64,000 bases of DNA, from contig CAVUJG010000008.1 of assembly GCA_963741755.1 (NCBI GenBank), positions 62,001 through 126,000 of the forward strand. Direction: 5' to 3'. The translations under genes and the position numbers were made by a program. The notes under the pieces were generated by a model that saw only the letters and a program-made list of their open reading frames with translations, did no database searches and was not told the DNA's origin. Source of the stretch: Sva-07 sp963741755 (GTDB lineage: Bacteria > Actinomycetota > Acidimicrobiia > Acidimicrobiales > Ilumatobacteraceae). Of this stretch, positions 61,372 to 64,000 are shown piece by piece (the stretch's first letter is position 1; each line of letters opens with the position of its first letter).

Positions 61372-61858
61372 GGTGGTGCTCCTTCTGGGATTCCGATGTG
61401 GAATCGGGTTGGGGGGGTGGATCTGGGTGGGAAACGGCGTCGGCGCACGATGCGCAGATGCCCTGGAACACGATCGAGGCCGACTTCGGCGTGAACCGGC
61501 TGTCGCCGCGAACAACGAGATCGTCAGACCCCTCGACGTACACGTCGACGATCGCGCCGCAGTCGTCGCACACGCCGTGGTGGTGATCGTCGAGGTTCGT
61601 GTCGAAGCGGGTGGCTCCGACACCGAATCCGACGGCGTGCAGCTCACCCATCGCCACGAGATCGGTGAGCGTCGTGTACACCGTGCGCAGCGAGATGCCC
61701 GGCATCTGCGCACTCGCCCGGGAATAGAGGCTCTCGGCGGTGGGATGGGTGGTGTCTCGCTCGAGCAGCGTGAACAGCAACTGGCGCTGCGGCGTGACCT
61801 TGAACCCCTGGGCCCGGAAGGCTTCGGCAAGCTGTGTCGGCGACTTCACGACCGTCAC
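61364..61858 (-). CDS. Fur/PerR-family metalloregulator
   Basis: About 164 residues. The winged helix has FKVTPQRQLLFTLLERD, HPTAESLYSRA and ISLRTVYTTLTDLVAMGEL. Metal residues: DDHHHGVCDDCG and, near the end, GICASCADAV, two CxxC pairs for structural zinc. The tail ends EHHHG. Position with rubrerythrin suggests a PerR-like peroxide sensor, but Fur cannot be excluded. GTG 61858 or 61849 is the start; the former is listed. Divergent from glpD. Confidence 0.88.
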   Translation of the reverse strand: MTVVKSPTQLAEAFRAQGFKVTPQRQLLFTLLERDTTHPTAESLYSRASAQMPGISLRTVYTTLTDLVAMGELHAVGFGVGATRFDTNLDDHHHGVCDDCGAIVDVYVEGSDDLVVRGDSRFTPKSASIVFQGICASCADAVSHPDPPPQPDSTSESQKEHHHG

Positions 61859-61867
61859 GCTATCTGC

Positions 61868-61890
61868 ATGAGTTGTAGAATAACAATCCG
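61868..61890. promoter_or_regulatory. AT-rich candidate operator for the Fur-like protein
   Basis: TTGT-N6-ACAA (61873-61886) lies in the most AT-rich patch of this GC-rich gap. On the minus strand it contains TATTCT, a likely -10 for fur-rubrerythrin. Its position suggests autoregulation. It does not match a textbook Fur or PerR box exactly. Confidence 0.45.
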
Positions 61891-61993
61891 TGCAGATTGG
61901 GACCTTCGGCCCTGGCGCACCCACTCCACCCCATTCTCGATGCACTCTGGGTGAACCGCTCCACCCGAAGTGTCACGCAAACGGGGTTTCTCG

Positions 61994-61999
61994 TAGCAT
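61994..61999 (+). promoter_or_regulatory. -10 hexamer TAGCAT for glpD
   Basis: TAGCAT, seven bases, ATG 62007; no ribosome-binding site. Leaderless start inferred. Confidence 0.5.
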
Positions 62000-62006
62000 C
62001 GCAGCG

Positions 62007-63731
62007 ATGTCGGGACCGAGACTGCCGTTCGAACGTGGGGCGATGCTCGACGCACTGCGTGGCGGCACCGTCGACGATCCCTTCGATGTCCTGGTCGTCG
62101 GCGGCGGCATCACGGGCGTCGGCGTCGCACTCGACGCTGCGGCCCGAGGGCTGCGCACCGCACTGGTCGAACGAGACGACTTCGCCAGCGGGACGTCATC
62201 GAAGAGTTCGAAGATGGTCCACGGCGGGTTGCGCTATCTCCAGAACGGCGACGTCCGCCTGGTGTACGAAGCACTGCGAGAGCGCCGGCGACTGATGAGG
62301 AACGCTCCTCACCTGGTGGAGATCCTGCCGTTCATGATTCCGATCCTGACCAAGGACGGCGTCGTGTCGAAGAAGGTCGCCAAGGCGCTCGGGTCGGCGA
62401 TGTGGATGTACGACCTCACCGGTGGCTGGCGCATCGGCAAACTCCATCGGCGGGTGTCGGCCGAGGAGGCTGCGTCCCACTTCCCCACCACCCACCTCGA
62501 CAAGCTCAGCGCCGGCTACCTCTACTTCGATGCCGGCGCTGACGATGCCCGACTGGCGCTGACGGTGGCACGCACCGCGGCCGAACGCGGTGCGGTCGTG
62601 GTCAATCGTTGCGCCGTCGTCGACGTGATCGTCGATCCGATGCAGCGCACGGCGACCGGCGTCGTCGTCGAAGCAGATGGGTCGCGATTCGAGGTCGCCG
62701 CACGATGCATCGTGAACGCGGCGGGCGTCTGGGCCGACGAGGTCCGATCGCTCGACGAGACCGAGCATCCCGACTCGATCCGGCCGGCCAAGGGCGTCCA
62801 CATCACGGTGCCGTGGGACAAGATCCGCGTCGACATCGCGGTGATCATCCCGGTACGCGCCGATCGTCGCAGTCTGTTCCTCGTGCCATGGGGCCCACGG
62901 CCCGACGGGACGTTCGAACACGTCTACGTCGGCACCACCGACACCGACTACGACGGCCCGCTCGACGACCCACAGTGCACCGCCGACGACATCGACTACG
63001 TCCTCACCGCGTTGAACCAGGCCCTCGATCCGTCGATCACCGAGCGGATCACCCCCGACGACATCACCGGGGTGTGGGCCGGACTGCGGCCACTGGTCAA
63101 GAGCGCCACCACGACGTCCGATGCGAGCGGTGCAGCCGCCAAGACCGCCGACCTGTCGCGTCAGCACCAGGTGGCGGTGAGCGAGACGGGCGTCGTGCGG
63201 GTCAACGGTGGCAAGCTCACCACGTACCGGGAGATGGCCGAAGACACCGTCGACCTGGTCGCGAAGCGCCTCGACGCGCCACGACGAGCCCGGCGATCGG
63301 CCACTCGACGCCTCCGACTGGTCGGCGGCGACCGATCGAGCACGTCGGGCGAACCCGGCACGCTCGAGCACCACTTGGCCCACCGCTACGGCACGATGGC
63401 CGACGAGATCCGAGCGCTGATTGCGTTCCGTCCCGATCTCGGCGAACCGCTCGTCGCGGGCCAGCCATACCGACGCGCCGAAGCGGTCTACGCGGTGCAC
63501 CACGAGATGGCGAGCACGCTCGATGACGTTCTCGCCCGCCGGACCCGCGCCCACCTGTTCGACCGTCCCGCCAGCCTGGCGGCCGCACCTGCAGTCGCCG
63601 CGCTGCTCGCCGGCGAACTCGATTGGTCGCCAGACGAGACCGCACGCCAGCTCGACGACTACCGACGTCTGTGCGCCGCCGAAGAGAACGCAGGAGCGCA
63701 TCATGCCCACGTCGCCAACACCACCGATTGA
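62007..63731 (+). CDS. glpD: Aerobic glycerol-3-phosphate dehydrogenase
   Basis: A 574-residue FAD enzyme oxidising glycerol-3-phosphate to dihydroxyacetone phosphate at the membrane. FAD fold DVLVVGGGITGVGVALDAA, then ERDDFASGTSSKSSKMVHGGLRYL (GlpD signature, here split as ERDDFASGTSSKSS and KMVHGGLRYL), NAAGVWAD, and KGVHITVPW are present. The C-terminal helical domain is complete. It completes glycerol use with glpK at 43574. Its last 29 bases overlap the next gene. Confidence 0.95.
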   Translation: MSGPRLPFERGAMLDALRGGTVDDPFDVLVVGGGITGVGVALDAAARGLRTALVERDDFASGTSSKSSKMVHGGLRYLQNGDVRLVYEALRERRRLMRNAPHLVEILPFMIPILTKDGVVSKKVAKALGSAMWMYDLTGGWRIGKLHRRVSAEEAASHFPTTHLDKLSAGYLYFDAGADDARLALTVARTAAERGAVVVNRCAVVDVIVDPMQRTATGVVVEADGSRFEVAARCIVNAAGVWADEVRSLDETEHPDSIRPAKGVHITVPWDKIRVDIAVIIPVRADRRSLFLVPWGPRPDGTFEHVYVGTTDTDYDGPLDDPQCTADDIDYVLTALNQALDPSITERITPDDITGVWAGLRPLVKSATTTSDASGAAAKTADLSRQHQVAVSETGVVRVNGGKLTTYREMAEDTVDLVAKRLDAPRRARRSATRRLRLVGGDRSSTSGEPGTLEHHLAHRYGTMADEIRALIAFRPDLGEPLVAGQPYRRAEAVYAVHHEMASTLDDVLARRTRAHLFDRPASLAAAPAVAALLAGELDWSPDETARQLDDYRRLCAAEENAGAHHAHVANTTD

Positions 63732-64000
63732 GCTGCTCGGCAAGGCCAGCCGACTCACGAGCACAAGCGTCGAGGTGCCGCAGGAAGCGCTCGCTGCCCT
63801 CGCCTCGATCTGCGAGACGATCGAGTCCGACACCGACGTGGCGGCCGACGACGCTGTCGCCGAAGCGAGCCGCGACTGGTGGCCGCTGGCGCTGCACTGG
63901 GCGCTCGCCGGCCAGGTGCCACAGCTCGCCGAGGTCGTGGTGCGCCCCACGTCGACCGACGAGGTCGTTCGCGTCGTGCAGGTGTGCAACCACGCTCGAC
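63703..64000 (+). CDS. FAD-linked oxidase, N-terminal part only (cut by window)
   Basis: Ninety-nine codons visible. RDWWPLALHWALAGQVPQ and VVVRPTSTDEVVRVVQVCN match the start of FAD-binding type 4 oxidases, such as glycolate oxidase and alkylglycerone-phosphate synthase. GGAG lies upstream of ATG 63703, inside the glpD end, so the genes are coupled. Neighbourhood with glpD favours a glycerol-lipid-related enzyme, but the rest of the gene is needed to decide. Confidence 0.8.
   Translation, partial: MPTSPTPPIELLGKASRLTSTSVEVPQEALAALASICETIESDTDVAADDAVAEASRDWWPLALHWALAGQVPQLAEVVVRPTSTDEVVRVVQVCNHAR

Overview
The window is 64 kb of very GC-rich, gene-dense bacterial DNA. The gene set points to a high-GC actinobacterium: a WhiB protein, the proteasome activator Bpa, SepF and DivIVA, an MtrA/MtrB-type two-component system, DUF3040 and TgpA/DUF58/MoxR proteins, meso-diaminopimelate-type MurE, and no FtsA. 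Gene order recalls mycobacteria but with many differences. A deep-branching actinobacterium such as an Acidimicrobiia/Ilumatobacter relative is my inference from general resemblance, not from a search.

Layout. Positions 1-29,205 are almost wholly on the minus strand. They hold dnaE, bpa and a phosphodiesterase, a plus-strand Rrf2 regulator, and then one long transcription unit read from 29.2 kb leftwards: mraZ-rsmH-ftsL-ftsI-murE-mraY-murD-ftsW-murG-murC-murB-ftsQ-ftsZ-pgeF-yggS-sepF-divIVA-(78-aa acidic protein)-ileS-dksA-like-lspA-rluD. Most junctions inside it are 4-base stop/start overlaps (ATGA, GTGA), implying translational coupling. murF is absent from its usual slot. The cluster starts behind a TTGACA promoter covered by a 10/11-bp-phased array of MraZ-type TGGGG boxes.

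Positions 29.4-33 kb hold a lipoate-ligase-like gene, an HNH nuclease, an acyl-CoA dehydrogenase and a ROK-fold protein that appears to lack catalytic residues. Positions 33-37.5 kb are a moxR-DUF58-tgpA operon, followed by DUF3040 and dinB. Positions 39-45 kb carry an inositol-monophosphatase-like gene, an mtrA-mtrB-GerMN lipoprotein operon, a small membrane protein and glpK. Positions 45-54.9 kb carry an ACT protein, an aminotransferase, pyrophosphatase, a glucokinase-SRPBCC-membrane protein-glycosyltransferase-queG run, a small CxxC protein, a WS/DGAT acyltransferase and a NYN nuclease. Positions 54.9-58.8 kb carry an exonuclease/GIY-YIG repair protein behind a LexA-like box, thrB, trpD and whiB. 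The right end has a Fur-rubrerythrin-Fe-S protein-DUF3501 oxidative-stress operon divergent from glpD and an FAD oxidase cut by the window edge.

Two themes cut across the window. First, at least nine single-base indels, nearly all +1 insertions, break otherwise conserved genes including murC and divIVA; residual consensus errors are the simplest explanation, so affected genes are annotated at their reconstructed full extent. Second, many monocistronic genes or operon heads have a TAnnnT hexamer ending 6 or 7 bases before the start codon and no Shine-Dalgarno sequence, the signature of leaderless transcripts. A palindromic intergenic element occurs twice at each of two distant loci with exactly 61-bp spacing. 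No tRNA, rRNA, CRISPR array, insertion sequence or prophage was recognised, and no gene-free stretch exceeds 300 bases.
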